Origin: Thermoleophilum album
GTDB taxonomy: Bacteria > Actinomycetota > Thermoleophilia > Solirubrobacterales > Thermoleophilaceae
Length of the DNA stretch: 64,000 bases
NCBI RefSeq assembly: GCF_900108055.1
Contig: NZ_FNWJ01000001.1
Coordinates: 310,001 to 374,000, forward strand
Direction of reading: 5' to 3'
Shown here: piece after piece, positions 16,924-24,737 of the stretch
How the letters are laid out: each line of letters begins with the position of its first letter
Position numbering within the stretch: the stretch's first letter is position 1
Notes under the pieces: generated by a model
Databases searched by the model: none
The model's input: only the letters and a program-made list of their open reading frames with translations
What the model was told of the DNA's origin: nothing
Translations under genes and position numbers: made by a program

Positions 16924-17600
16924 AGCGGCACGTGCGCGGCGTCGCGCAGGTAGCGGTCAGGCGACCGGGCGAACTTGCCGGCGCAGAGTGCCGAGCAGAA
17001 GTACCGCTCGGTGCCGTCATGCTCGATCGAGGTGGCCGCCTGGTCGACGTCGAGGCGCATGCGGCAGACCGGATCGATGACCCACCGGCCGTCGCGCGCG
17101 TCCTCGTCGACGCTGCGCGCCCGGAAGAGGTGGACGGGGGCGGCGACGTGGCGCAGCTCGTGCGCGCCGCAGCCCTCGAAGACCACGCCGTCCGGCATGC
17201 CGGCCGCGTCGCGCGTCGCGGCGGTGAGCAGGACTTCGCATGGGCCGGCGAGCGCGGCGACGCGGGCGGCGATGTTGATCGTCGAGCCGAACCAGTCGGC
17301 GCCGCGTCGCGCCGCGGTGCCGGTGTGCATTCCCACCCGCACGTCCGGGAACCCGTGGCGGCGCGACAGGTCGCCAGTCAGCCGCAGGCCGAGACCCACA
17401 GCCTCGCCGGCATCGCCGACACGCAGCAGGCACGCGTCTCCGAGCATCTTCACGTCTTCCGCGTCCTCCGGCAAGAGGCGGTTCAGCTCGCGGCAGAACT
17501 CCAGCGCGATGTCGGCCGCGCGTTCGTCGCCGTGCGCCTCGGTCAGCGCCGTGAACCCGGCGAGGTCGGCGAAGACGAACGTGTGCCGCTCGTCGCTCAC
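16920..17600 (-). CDS. Class III adenylate/guanylate cyclase fused to YHS domain
   Basis: A 226-residue protein. Residues ~5-165 are a class III nucleotidyl cyclase domain: TFVFADLAGFTALTEAHGDE with the first metal Asp, DVKMLGDACLLRVGDA with the second, and GSTINIAARVAALAG near the catalytic Asn/Arg region. Residues ~180-226 are a YHS domain, DPVCRMRLDVDQAA then RYFCSALCAGKFARSPDRYL, with three Cys. YHS domains occur in metal ATPases and are thought to bind metal. GTG 17600 overlaps the CDF stop; the longer open frame upstream is antisense-like and Arg-rich. Together with the adjacent efflux genes it may link metal status to cAMP; this is inferred. Confidence 0.8.
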   Translation of the reverse strand: MSDERHTFVFADLAGFTALTEAHGDERAADIALEFCRELNRLLPEDAEDVKMLGDACLLRVGDAGEAVGLGLRLTGDLSRRHGFPDVRVGMHTGTAARRGADWFGSTINIAARVAALAGPCEVLLTAATRDAAGMPDGVVFEGCGAHELRHVAAPVHLFRARSVDEDARDGRWVIDPVCRMRLDVDQAATSIEHDGTERYFCSALCAGKFARSPDRYLRDAAHVPL

Positions 17601-18238
17601 TCGGAATCGTCCTGTTTCCGCGACTCGTTCCACGCTTCTCGCCCTTCGCGGAGCGCGATGCCGGCAACGACGAGAGCGGCGACGGGGTCGGCCCACCACA
17701 GGCCGAACGCGGCGTTGAGGCCTAGGCCGACGAGGAGGCTGATCGACAGGTAGTTCGACAGCCACGTCTCTTCGCTCTGGGCGACGAGCACCTGGTTCTC
17801 GAGTTCGCGGCCTGTGCGACGCTGGGCGATCGCGACGGGGACCATCACGGCGAGCGCGACCACGTTGAGGACGATCCCGACAATGGACTCGCCGGCCTTG
17901 TCCTGACCGACGAGGTCACGAACCGACTCGAAGGCCACGTAGGCGGCCAGCACGAAGAAGGTGATCGCGATCAGGCGCAGCGCGGTGTGCATGCGGGCAT
18001 GCGCGCCTCCGCGGAGCTGCCAGATCACCACCGCGGCGGCGAACACCTCGATCGTCGAGTCGATGCCAAAGCCGACCAGGGCGATCGACCCGGCGGCGAG
18101 GCCGGCGGTGACCGCGACGCCGCCCTCGATGACGTCCCAGACGACGATGAACCACGCCAGGCGCAGGCCGCGCCTGCGCAGTCGCTCGGTGTCGCGGAGC
18201 ACCGCCGGCTCGATCGCGACTCCGTCGTGGCCGTGCAT
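17597..18238 (-). CDS. Cation efflux (CDF-like) transporter
   Basis: A 213-residue protein with five to six helices, matching the short CDF-like cation transporters that lack the cytoplasmic C-terminal domain. Metal-site helices are GSIALVGFGIDSTIEVFAAA (first acidic site) and SEETWLSNYLSISLLVGLGL. It ends in a charged tail (EAWNESRKQDDSE). ATG 18238 overlaps the stop of the P-type ATPase by one base (TGATG), and its stop overlaps the cyclase GTG. Its place in the operon suggests it removes the same metal, probably Zn2+/Cd2+/Co2+, as the ATPase. Confidence 0.8.
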   Translation of the reverse strand: MHGHDGVAIEPAVLRDTERLRRRGLRLAWFIVVWDVIEGGVAVTAGLAAGSIALVGFGIDSTIEVFAAAVVIWQLRGGAHARMHTALRLIAITFFVLAAYVAFESVRDLVGQDKAGESIVGIVLNVVALAVMVPVAIAQRRTGRELENQVLVAQSEETWLSNYLSISLLVGLGLNAAFGLWWADPVAALVVAGIALREGREAWNESRKQDDSE

Positions 18239-20193
18239 CAGGCCTCCGCTGCCGCCGGGGCCAGCCGCGCCGGACGCTGCGCGGCGCGCACGCCGTTACC
18301 GACGGCCAGCAGCTCAGACACCTCATGCACGGCAACGGCCACGACGACCGTGAGTAGACCGATGACGGCGCTGGGGATCAGCACGGCGAGCAGCACGATG
18401 CTGAACAGCAGGTTCTGCCGCGAGATGCGGCTCGCGCGGCGCCCGAGCCGGAGCGCCTCGGCGACCTTCGTGATGTCGTCGGCCATGAGCGCGACGTCGG
18501 CCGCCTCGATCGCGGCGTCGCTGCCGCCCGTGCCCATGGCCATCCCCAGGTCGGCGGTCGCCAGCGCGGGGGCGTCGTTGATGCCGTCGCCGACCATCGC
18601 GACCGTCCCGTAGCGCTCGCGCAGCTGCTCAACCGCGGCGACCTTGTCCTCGGGCTTGAGCTCGGCGAGCACCTCGTCGATGCCGAGCTGGCCGGCGATC
18701 GCCTCGGCGGTGCGGCGGTTGTCGCCGGTCAGCATGACGAGATGACGGGCCCCGATCCGGCGCAGGCGGTCGAGCGCCTCGACGGCCTCCGGGCGCGGCT
18801 CGTCGCGGAGCGCCAGCAGCGCCAGCAGCCGCTCGCCCTCGCCGACGAACACGACGGTCTTGCCCTCCCCCTGCAGATCCTCCACCTCGGCCGGCAGCTC
18901 GATGTCCGGCGCGCGCTCGGCGACGAGCTTCGGGCTGCCGACCCAGACCTCGCGGCCCTCGATGCGCGCCCCGGCGCCGTGGCCCACGAGCGCGGCGAAG
19001 TCCTGCGCTGCCGGCATCTCGAGGTCGCGCTCGCGCGCGGCGGTCACGATCGCGTGCGCCAGCGGGTGCTCGGAGCGCGCCTCGACCGCCGCTCCCACCC
19101 GAAGAGCCTCGCGCTCGTCGCCGGCGAGGGCGACGACGTCGGTGAGCTGCGGTGCGCCCTTGGTCAGCGTGCCGGTCTTGTCGAACGCGACGGCCTGGAC
19201 GCGTCCGAGCGCCTCGAGCTGCAGGCCGCCCTTGATGAGGATCCCCTCCCGGCCGGCGCGGCTGATCGCCGCCGCGGCCGCCACGGGCACGGACATCACC
19301 AGTGCGCACGGCGCGCCGGCGACCAGCACGGTGACGCCGCGCAGCGCCCACTCCTTCCAGTCGCCGCCGAACACGGGTCCGAGGACGGCGATGAGCACGC
19401 CGGCGGCGAGCACGGCGGGGCTGTAGCGGGTGGCGAACCGGTCCACGAAGCGCTGCGCGCGCGACTTCTGGCTGTGCGCCTCCTCGACAAGGTGCACGAT
19501 GCGCGCCAGCGTGTTGTCGGCGTACGCGCGCGTGACCTCCACCTCGATCGCCCGCTCGCCGTTCAGCGTGCCGGCGAAGACGTCCTGACCCGGGCCCTTC
19601 TCGACCGGCACCGACTCGCCGGTGACGGCCGCCTCGTTGAGCGTCGAGGTGCCGTCGCGGATGACGCCGTCGGTCGGCAGCGCCTCGCCCGGACGCACGA
19701 GGAAGACCTCACCGATGCGCAACCGCTCGGCGTCGATCGTCTCCTCGCGGCCGTCGACGAGCCGGTGCGCCTGCTTGGGCGCGAGATCCAGCAGCCCGCG
19801 GATCGCCGAACGGGTCCGCGCGAACGTCAGCTCCTCGACCGACTCGGCGAGCGCATACAGCACGATCAGCGCCGTCGCCTCCTCGAACAGCCCGAACACC
19901 AGCGCGCCGGCGGCCGCGAGGAGCATGAGCGCCTCGATCCCGATCTCGCGCTCCTCGACGAGCTCCTCGAAGCCCTCCTGGGCGAAGTACCACGCGCCCA
20001 CCGGGAGCGCCGCCAGGAACAGCGCGATCGCCACCGCCTCCGGTCCGTCGAGCCACTCGACGGCAAGCCCCGCCGCGACGAGCAGCGCCGCCGCGAGCGC
20101 GTTGCGCAGCGGCCCGAACTTGTAGGTCGCCTCGCGCCAGCTCAGCGGCCCGCCGACCGGGACGTCGTCATCATCGTCGTCGGCGCGGCTCAC
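18238..20193 (-). CDS. Heavy-metal P1B-type ATPase
   Basis: A 651-residue metal-exporting ATPase. It has the TGES actuator loop in AAVTGESVPVEKG, phosphorylation Asp338 in AFDKTGTLTKG, the TGDN motif and the hinge MVGDGINDAPALA. The P1B signature SEHPLAHAI (HP motif) is present. The membrane metal site reads AGAPCALVMSVP, an APC variant of the usual CPC, so one membrane Cys is missing; APC/SPC variants occur in Co/Zn-type pumps. No N-terminal HMA domain is present, only an acidic MSRADDDDDDV start. ATG 20193 overlaps the stop of the upstream ATPase fragment (ATGA). Confidence 0.9.
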   Translation of the reverse strand: MSRADDDDDDVPVGGPLSWREATYKFGPLRNALAAALLVAAGLAVEWLDGPEAVAIALFLAALPVGAWYFAQEGFEELVEEREIGIEALMLLAAAGALVFGLFEEATALIVLYALAESVEELTFARTRSAIRGLLDLAPKQAHRLVDGREETIDAERLRIGEVFLVRPGEALPTDGVIRDGTSTLNEAAVTGESVPVEKGPGQDVFAGTLNGERAIEVEVTRAYADNTLARIVHLVEEAHSQKSRAQRFVDRFATRYSPAVLAAGVLIAVLGPVFGGDWKEWALRGVTVLVAGAPCALVMSVPVAAAAAISRAGREGILIKGGLQLEALGRVQAVAFDKTGTLTKGAPQLTDVVALAGDEREALRVGAAVEARSEHPLAHAIVTAARERDLEMPAAQDFAALVGHGAGARIEGREVWVGSPKLVAERAPDIELPAEVEDLQGEGKTVVFVGEGERLLALLALRDEPRPEAVEALDRLRRIGARHLVMLTGDNRRTAEAIAGQLGIDEVLAELKPEDKVAAVEQLRERYGTVAMVGDGINDAPALATADLGMAMGTGGSDAAIEAADVALMADDITKVAEALRLGRRASRISRQNLLFSIVLLAVLIPSAVIGLLTVVVAVAVHEVSELLAVGNGVRAAQRPARLAPAAAEA

Positions 20194-21122
20194 TTTCGTG
20201 CCTGGTGGTCATCGCTGGAGCAGCCGCAACCGTCCGCGCACGCGCCGTCCCCGCCGGCCTGCACGAGCACGAGCGGCTGCGGCGTCGGCGGCTCGCTGGT
20301 CGCCGGCGAGCAGCAGCCGTCCGAGCAGGCAGCGGCGGCAGGGGCCGTCACAGAGCCCGCGGGGGTGGCCGCGGTGCTGGGCTTGTCGCCCTTGCCGAGC
20401 AGGCGCAGCCCGTTGAGCGTCACGAGCAGCGAGACGCCCATGTCGGCGGCGACGGCGAGCACGAGCGAGACGAACCCCAGCGGCGCCAGCGCCACGAAGA
20501 CCGCCTTGGTGGCCAGCGAGATGACGACGTTCTGGCGCATGATCCGCAGCGCGCGGCGGCTGTGCTCGATCGCCTCGGGCAACCGCTCCAGCTCGTCGCC
20601 CATGAGCGCCACGTCGGCGGACTCCAGCGCGACGTCGCTGCCGGCCGCGCCCATCGCCACGCCGACCGTCGCGCCGGCGAGTGCGGGGGCATCGTTGACG
20701 CCGTCGCCGACCATCGCCGTCTCGCCGTACTTCTCGCGGATCGACCGGATGGCAGTGAGCTTGTCCTCGGGCAGCAGCCCGGCGCGCCACTCGCGCACGC
20801 CGGTCCGTGCGGCGACTGCGCGCGCCACGCGCTCGCTGTCACCGGTCAGCATGACCACGTGGTCGACGCCCGCACGGTCGTAGAGGCCGTTCACGGCGGC
20901 GGCCGCCTCGGCGCGGGGCTGATCGGCTACGCCGAACACCGCCACGACGCGCTCGCCGTCGCCCAGCAGGATCGCGGTCTCGCCTCGACCCTCGGCCTCG
21001 GCCACGGCTGGGGGAAGGGTCGCCAGGTGGTCGGCAGCCAGTCTCGGCCCGCCTGCCCACAGCGTCCTGCCCTCCACCGTCGCGCGGGCGCCACGCCCGG
21101 GAAGCGACTCGAAGCCGTCCGC
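20190..21122 (-). pseudogene. Truncated heavy-metal P-type ATPase, C-terminal part
   Basis: The last ~310 residues of a second P1B ATPase. The sequence is recognisable from GFESLPGRGARAT at about 21120 (nucleotide-binding domain) through MLTGDSERVA, MVGDGVNDAPALAG and two final helices. It ends in a Cys-rich tail, ACSDGCCSP and GACADGCGCSSDD, probably metal-binding. The whole N-terminal half, including the DKTGT Asp and the transport helices, is missing: at about 21120 the sequence changes to an unrelated gene on the other strand. A shorter product from the internal GTG at 21077 could be made but would lack transport function. The stop overlaps the next ATPase start. Confidence 0.8.
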
Positions 21123-21311
21123 CCGAGGCAGCTCGCGTTCCTGCGCGCGCTCGCCCAGCGCACCGGCACGACGTTCAGCTACCCGCGCACGCGAGCCCAG
21201 GCCAGCCGCCAGATCGCCGCGCTGCTGGCCCGACCGATCTCCGCGCAGCTAGAGCTCGACCTCGACGCGGTCGCCGTCCACGGCGGCGAGCTGCCCGAGC
21301 GGGTGTCCTGA
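21123..21311 (+). pseudogene. 5'-truncated gene of unknown function at element edge
   Basis: The reading frame from about 21123 encodes RQLAFLRALAQRTGTTFSYP followed by RTRAQASRQIAALL and a short acidic tail, ending at TGA 21309. This helical segment resembles small proteins found beside ArdC genes on actinobacterial mobile elements (recalled, no search). No plausible start codon lies nearby: further upstream the frame runs antisense through the ATPase remnant. It is therefore a gene that has lost its 5' end at the same breakpoint that removed the ATPase N-terminus. The next gene starts two bases after its stop. Confidence 0.55.
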
Positions 21312-21312
21312 C

Positions 21313-21552
21313 GTGCAGCGCGTCGAGCTCACCGAGCCGGCGTCGTTCGTGGGCGCCTTTGCCTACGAGCACACCGACATCCCGCCCGGCCAGACGCTGA
21401 CCGAGTGGCGCCGCCAGCGGGCGGCCGCCGCGCGCGCGGCCAAGGCCGCGCGCCGCGCCGCACGCCGCAAGCAGCTGCGTGCGATGGTGGCATCGCCGGG
21501 CCGCGCCCTGCGCCGGCCGGTCGTCGGCAAGCGTGTGGGAGCAGCACGATGA
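21313..21552 (+). CDS. Small basic protein of unknown function
   Basis: A 79-residue protein starting at GTG 21313, directly after the truncated gene. The N-terminal half, VELTEPASFVGAFAYEHTDI, is neutral; the C-terminal half, from about residue 35, is very rich in Arg, Lys and Ala (AARAAKAARRAARRKQLRAM), forming a likely basic helix that could bind nucleic acid. The stop overlaps the ATG of the sigma-like gene (ATGA). Position between mobile-element genes suggests a conserved element component, but no family is recognised. Confidence 0.5.
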   Translation: MQRVELTEPASFVGAFAYEHTDIPPGQTLTEWRRQRAAAARAAKAARRAARRKQLRAMVASPGRALRRPVVGKRVGAAR

Positions 21553-22070
21553 GCCGCCACCGGCGCGTCGCGCTGCGCGGCGACGAGGCGCAGCTGTTCG
21601 CCCAGCATCACGCGCGGCTGCTGCGCGCCGTCCGCGGCGCGGTCCGCACGCCCGAGGCGGTGGTCGAGGACGCGTGCGCGAACGCGTGGGCGATCCTGCT
21701 CCGTCGCCAGCCCGAGCGGACCGACCGGCTCTTCGCGTGGCTGCGGACCGTTGCCATCCGGGAGGCCTACCGCCTTTCCCGCGAAGATCACCGGGCGACG
21801 CGCCTGGAGGATCTCGGGTGCGCCGACGGCGACGGCTGGGACGCGTTCGTCCCGGACCGCGGCTCGCTCGACGACACGATCGAGGCGCGACGCGCGCTGC
21901 GAGTCCTCGCCGACCTGCCCGAGCGCCAGCGCCGGACCCTGGCGCTGCTCGTCGCCGGCTATCGCTACGCGGAGATTCAGCGCCTGCGCGGCGACGCGAC
22001 CTACACGAACGTCAACAAGCAGCTCGTCAAGGCGCGTCGCCGCATCCGCGAGTCCGAGGCGGCGGCGTAG
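21549..22070 (+). CDS. Sigma-70/ECF-like regulator of a mobile element
   Basis: A 173-residue protein with the two-domain layout of ECF sigma factors. Region 2 is visible as EAQLFAQHHARLLRAVRGAV then VEDACANAWAILLRRQ and FAWLRTVAIREAYRLSREDH. Region 4 is ALRVLADLPERQRRTLALLV then AGYRYAEIQRLRGDATYTN, a helix-turn-helix, and VKARRRIRESE. It starts at ATG 21549, overlapping the previous stop. Such stand-alone sigma-like proteins sit beside ardC in related actinobacterial elements and may drive element genes. Region 2 is degenerate, so it may be a DNA-binding regulator rather than a true sigma factor. Confidence 0.7.
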   Translation: MSRHRRVALRGDEAQLFAQHHARLLRAVRGAVRTPEAVVEDACANAWAILLRRQPERTDRLFAWLRTVAIREAYRLSREDHRATRLEDLGCADGDGWDAFVPDRGSLDDTIEARRALRVLADLPERQRRTLALLVAGYRYAEIQRLRGDATYTNVNKQLVKARRRIRESEAAA

Positions 22071-22090
22071 GCGCGGAAGCCGCGCGCGCC

Positions 22091-22164
22091 GGTGCGGGCC
22101 GAGCACCGCCTGCAGGGTGGCACGCCTGGCGGCGTGCGGGGCGGTGCGGGATCGGCCCCGCACC
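22091..22164. promoter_or_regulatory. Three consecutive inverted repeats upstream of ardC
   Basis: Within the 127-base gap before the antirestriction gene lie three hairpins: GGTGC/GCACC (22091-22107), GCACGCC/GGCGTGC with a four-base loop (22120-22137), and GGTGCGGG/CCCGCACC with a six-base loop (22143-22164). The arms share related sequence. They could be regulator sites, a leader structure, or a single-strand promoter of the Frpo kind used by leading-region genes; the last is speculative. Confidence 0.45.
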
Positions 22165-22197
22165 GGGCGGGGTCACGAACCGAAGGGACGGTGCCTG

Positions 22198-23076
22198 ATG
22201 GCCCAGACCACGACCGCCGCCGAGCGCGCCGCGCGCCGCGCCGCCGATCGCGACCGCCTCGAGCAGGCCGCCCACGCGCTGCTGTCAACCGACGGCTGGC
22301 AGCGCTGGCTGCGCGTGCGCGCGACCAACGGCCTGGCGCGCTACTCGCTCGGCAACCAGATGCTGATCGCATGGCAGAAGCCCGACGCCACGTTCGTGGC
22401 CGGCTTTCGCGCGTTCCTGAAGCTCAACCGCTGCGTGCGCAAGGGCGAGAAGGCCATCCGGATCCTCGCCCCGATGACGGTCCGCCAGCGCGACGCCGAC
22501 GACGCCGACGAGGACGAGCGCCGCACCGTCTTCCGCTCGGTCGCCGTGTTCGACGTCTCCCAGACCGATCCGCTGCCCGGCCGCGACCCGGTCGCGCTCG
22601 AGCCTCCGCGCACGCCGATCAGCGGTGACAGCCACGCGCGCCTGCTGACGCCGCTCGAGAACCTCGCCGGGCAACTCGGCTACAGCGTCCGGTACCTGCC
22701 GCTCGACGGCGGCGCCGACGGCTGGTGCGACCCACACCGCATGGAGATCGTCATCAACGAGCACCTCGCGGCCAACGCGCAGGTCCGCGTGCTCGTCCAT
22801 GAGCTGGCGCACGCGCTCGGCGTCGGCTACCGCCAGTACGGCCGACAGCAGGCCGAGGTCCTCGTCGACTGCGTCACCTACATCGTCTGCGGCTCGGCCG
22901 GGCTCGACGTCTCCGGCGAGAGCGTGCCCTACGTGGCCGGCTGGGGCGAGGAGGGCGCGCTCGACGCCATCCGCGAGTACGCCGGCACGATCGACACGAT
23001 CGCCCGCCGGATCGAGACGGCGATCGGCGAGGACGAGACGGCCGACGACGACACGGCGAACGCCCTCGCGGCGTAG
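22198..23076 (+). CDS. ardC: ArdC-type antirestriction protein
   Basis: A 292-residue protein with an N-terminal ArdC-like ssDNA-binding domain (residues ~15-100: LLSTDGWQRWLRVRAT, YSLGNQMLIAWQKP, VRKGEKAIRILAPM) and a C-terminal zinc metallopeptidase-like domain with HELAHALG at residues 201-208. Further ligands are likely in the QQAEVLVDCVTY helix. ArdC proteins coat incoming single-stranded plasmid or ICE DNA and protect it from host restriction. Start ATG 22198. It is a typical early gene of conjugative or mobilisable elements, consistent with the MobF relaxase downstream. The sequence looks intact. Confidence 0.82.
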   Translation: MAQTTTAAERAARRAADRDRLEQAAHALLSTDGWQRWLRVRATNGLARYSLGNQMLIAWQKPDATFVAGFRAFLKLNRCVRKGEKAIRILAPMTVRQRDADDADEDERRTVFRSVAVFDVSQTDPLPGRDPVALEPPRTPISGDSHARLLTPLENLAGQLGYSVRYLPLDGGADGWCDPHRMEIVINEHLAANAQVRVLVHELAHALGVGYRQYGRQQAEVLVDCVTYIVCGSAGLDVSGESVPYVAGWGEEGALDAIREYAGTIDTIARRIETAIGEDETADDDTANALAA

Positions 23077-23088
23077 AAGGGAGCCGCC

Positions 23089-23349
23089 ATGACACCGCAG
23101 CGGTCCTCGCACTACCGGCTGCTCGAGCGCACCGTCGACATCCACGGTGCGCTGAGCGAAGCGCAGTACGCGGAGATCCACCGGCTGCTCGGCCAGCCGC
23201 CGGGCCGGTTCAAGACGTGGCCCGGGGGCTACCTGTTCGACCTCACCAAGACGAGCGACGTCGACCGCGTCCTGGCCTACCTGCGCGAGCAGCGACTGCC
23301 GCACACCATCGCCGAGGAGCGGCGCTGGCCTGTCGACGAGGTGCGGTGA
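23089..23349 (+). CDS. Small protein of unknown function
   Basis: An 86-residue protein with start ATG 23089, 12 bases after ardC and preceded by GAAGGGAG, a good ribosome-binding site. Sequence features: DIHGALSEAQYAEIHRLLGQ, then FKTWPGGYLFDLTKTSDVDR and a C-terminal LREQRLPHTIAEERRWP. It looks like a compact alpha/beta protein with aromatic residues in the middle. The tight spacing suggests translation with ardC as part of the element's early region. No family is recognised. Confidence 0.55.
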   Translation: MTPQRSSHYRLLERTVDIHGALSEAQYAEIHRLLGQPPGRFKTWPGGYLFDLTKTSDVDRVLAYLREQRLPHTIAEERRWPVDEVR

Positions 23350-23579
23350 CGGCGCGTGTCGTAGGTGGCGTCCCGTGCGGCGGCGAAAGGGCGAGCGGTC
23401 GCGGTTGCTGGTGGACGCGGGGGCGGGACATGGACCGCAGCGTGGCGGTCGCGCCGTTGGGCCCTGCAAGCCCCGCCCTGCGGGCCGGCCTGCGGCCGGT
23501 CGCTGACGCGACGGGGCTCCCTGACGGGCCCTCACTGCGTTCGGGTTCCGGGCCGGCGACGACCGCCCGCATCGCGGCC

Positions 23580-23873
23580 ATGCCCACCACCCACACCACC
23601 AGGAGCACCGCGAACACCGCCAGCGCCGAGCGCCGCACCGGCCAGCGGGTCCAGCTCGCCACCTACAGCACGGACACCGGCGAGCCGCGCGTGCTGATCG
23701 GCCAGCGCGTCGACGGGATCGTCCGCGTCACCGACGAGCCCGCGCACGGCGACGGTCGCCGCTACCTCGTCGAGCCACAGCTCGAGAGCAAGGCCGCGCT
23801 CGACGCGCTCGTCGCCGACTACCTCGCCAAGGCCAAGCGCGTCGGCTACCCGCCGATGCACGGCTGGTTCTGA
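23580..23873 (+). CDS. Small protein of unknown function
   Basis: A 97-residue protein from ATG 23580. After a Thr/Ser/Arg-rich start (THTTRSTANTASAERRTGQR), a beta-rich body follows: QLATYSTDTGEPRVLIGQRV, then DGIVRVTDEP, YLVEPQLESKAALDALVADY and KRVGYPPMHGWF. The body looks like a small folded domain conserved for protein-protein or DNA contact, but no family is recognised. The 230 bases before it (23350-23579) show no gene. The gene is convergent with the Ymh-like gene ten bases away. Confidence 0.5.
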   Translation: MPTTHTTRSTANTASAERRTGQRVQLATYSTDTGEPRVLIGQRVDGIVRVTDEPAHGDGRRYLVEPQLESKAALDALVADYLAKAKRVGYPPMHGWF

Positions 23874-23882
23874 CCGCCCGCC

Positions 23883-24695
23883 TCACCGCTTGCGCACCGT
23901 CGCCGCGTCCAGGCGGCGGTGCAGCATCGAGGCGAGCGTCAGCATGTCGAGCGCGTCCCTGCGCGACGTCGCCCAGAGCACCTTCGGCGCGTGCGCCGTC
24001 GGGTTGCGGAACGTGCCGAACACGCCCTTCAGCAGCGTGGCCAGACCGGTCTGCTCAGACCGCTCCCACTCGGTCGCCAGCGCGTTGAATGCCACGATCG
24101 GGCCCGACGACAGCGAGCAGGCCGCGTCGACGAGCGATGCCCCGTCGCCCTGCGCGCCGCTCAGGTCGCGCAGCTTCTCGGCGACGCTCTTGCACGCCTC
24201 GAGCACGGCGTGGAAGTAGTTCTGCTGCACGAGCTCCGCGCGGCAGAAGTGCAGGACATCGGAATGCACGTCCCGACGGGCGAGCTCAGCCCGCAGCGCG
24301 TCGGCGCGCTGCTGCGCCTCTGACAGAGTCGTAGCCCGCGGCACGCGCGCGACCTTGCCGTCCTCGCGCACGCGGTAGCCGGACAGCAGCAGCCGCTCGC
24401 TGACCGCGACGCGATGCGCCTCGAACTCATCTGGCGACTCGAACCGGACCGGCTGCATGACCTCGCCGACCAGGCGCAGCAGCGGGCGTCCGTCGCGCTG
24501 GCGGTTCTGCGCCGCCGCCACCGCGTTGAACAGGCGCTTCCACTTGGTGTTGCGCGCCTCGCTCGCATCCTCACTGACCTTCAGGACCGCGATGAGGTTG
24601 GCGATCTGGTGGCCGCGCACGGCTTCGCCGAGCGCGCGGCAGACCATCTCGACCGTCGAGGCGGAGAACGGCGGGGGCGCGTTCGGGGCTGCCAC
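23883..24695 (-). CDS. TIGR02391/Ymh-like protein
   Basis: A 270-residue protein. The C-terminal ~120 residues match the TIGR02391 (Ymh) family pattern: FHAVLEACKSVAEKLRDLSG, then GASLVDAACSLSSGPIVAFN and GVFGTFRNPTAHAPKVLWAT ending in a helix with ALDMLTLASMLHRRLD. The RNPxAH motif is the hallmark of this group. It resembles HEPN-type segments of abortive-infection proteins. The N-terminal half is helical with no known motif. Starts at 24695 with MAAPNAPPP. A defence role is likely from family and location on a mobile element, but is not shown here. Confidence 0.62.
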   Translation of the reverse strand: MAAPNAPPPFSASTVEMVCRALGEAVRGHQIANLIAVLKVSEDASEARNTKWKRLFNAVAAAQNRQRDGRPLLRLVGEVMQPVRFESPDEFEAHRVAVSERLLLSGYRVREDGKVARVPRATTLSEAQQRADALRAELARRDVHSDVLHFCRAELVQQNYFHAVLEACKSVAEKLRDLSGAQGDGASLVDAACSLSSGPIVAFNALATEWERSEQTGLATLLKGVFGTFRNPTAHAPKVLWATSRRDALDMLTLASMLHRRLDAATVRKR

Positions 24696-24737
24696 CCGCT
24701 GATCGTCGCGCCCGCGGCAGACGCAACGGGCCGGCGC

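Noticed and set aside
18742-20883. Plus-strand open frame of 713 codons opposite the P-type ATPases
   Set aside because: Antisense to two recognisable ATPase coding regions, with low-complexity product and no motif.
23350-23579. Possible extra gene between the two small genes after ardC
   Set aside because: Frames are short and Arg/Gly-biased, with no ribosome-binding site or conserved-looking segment.
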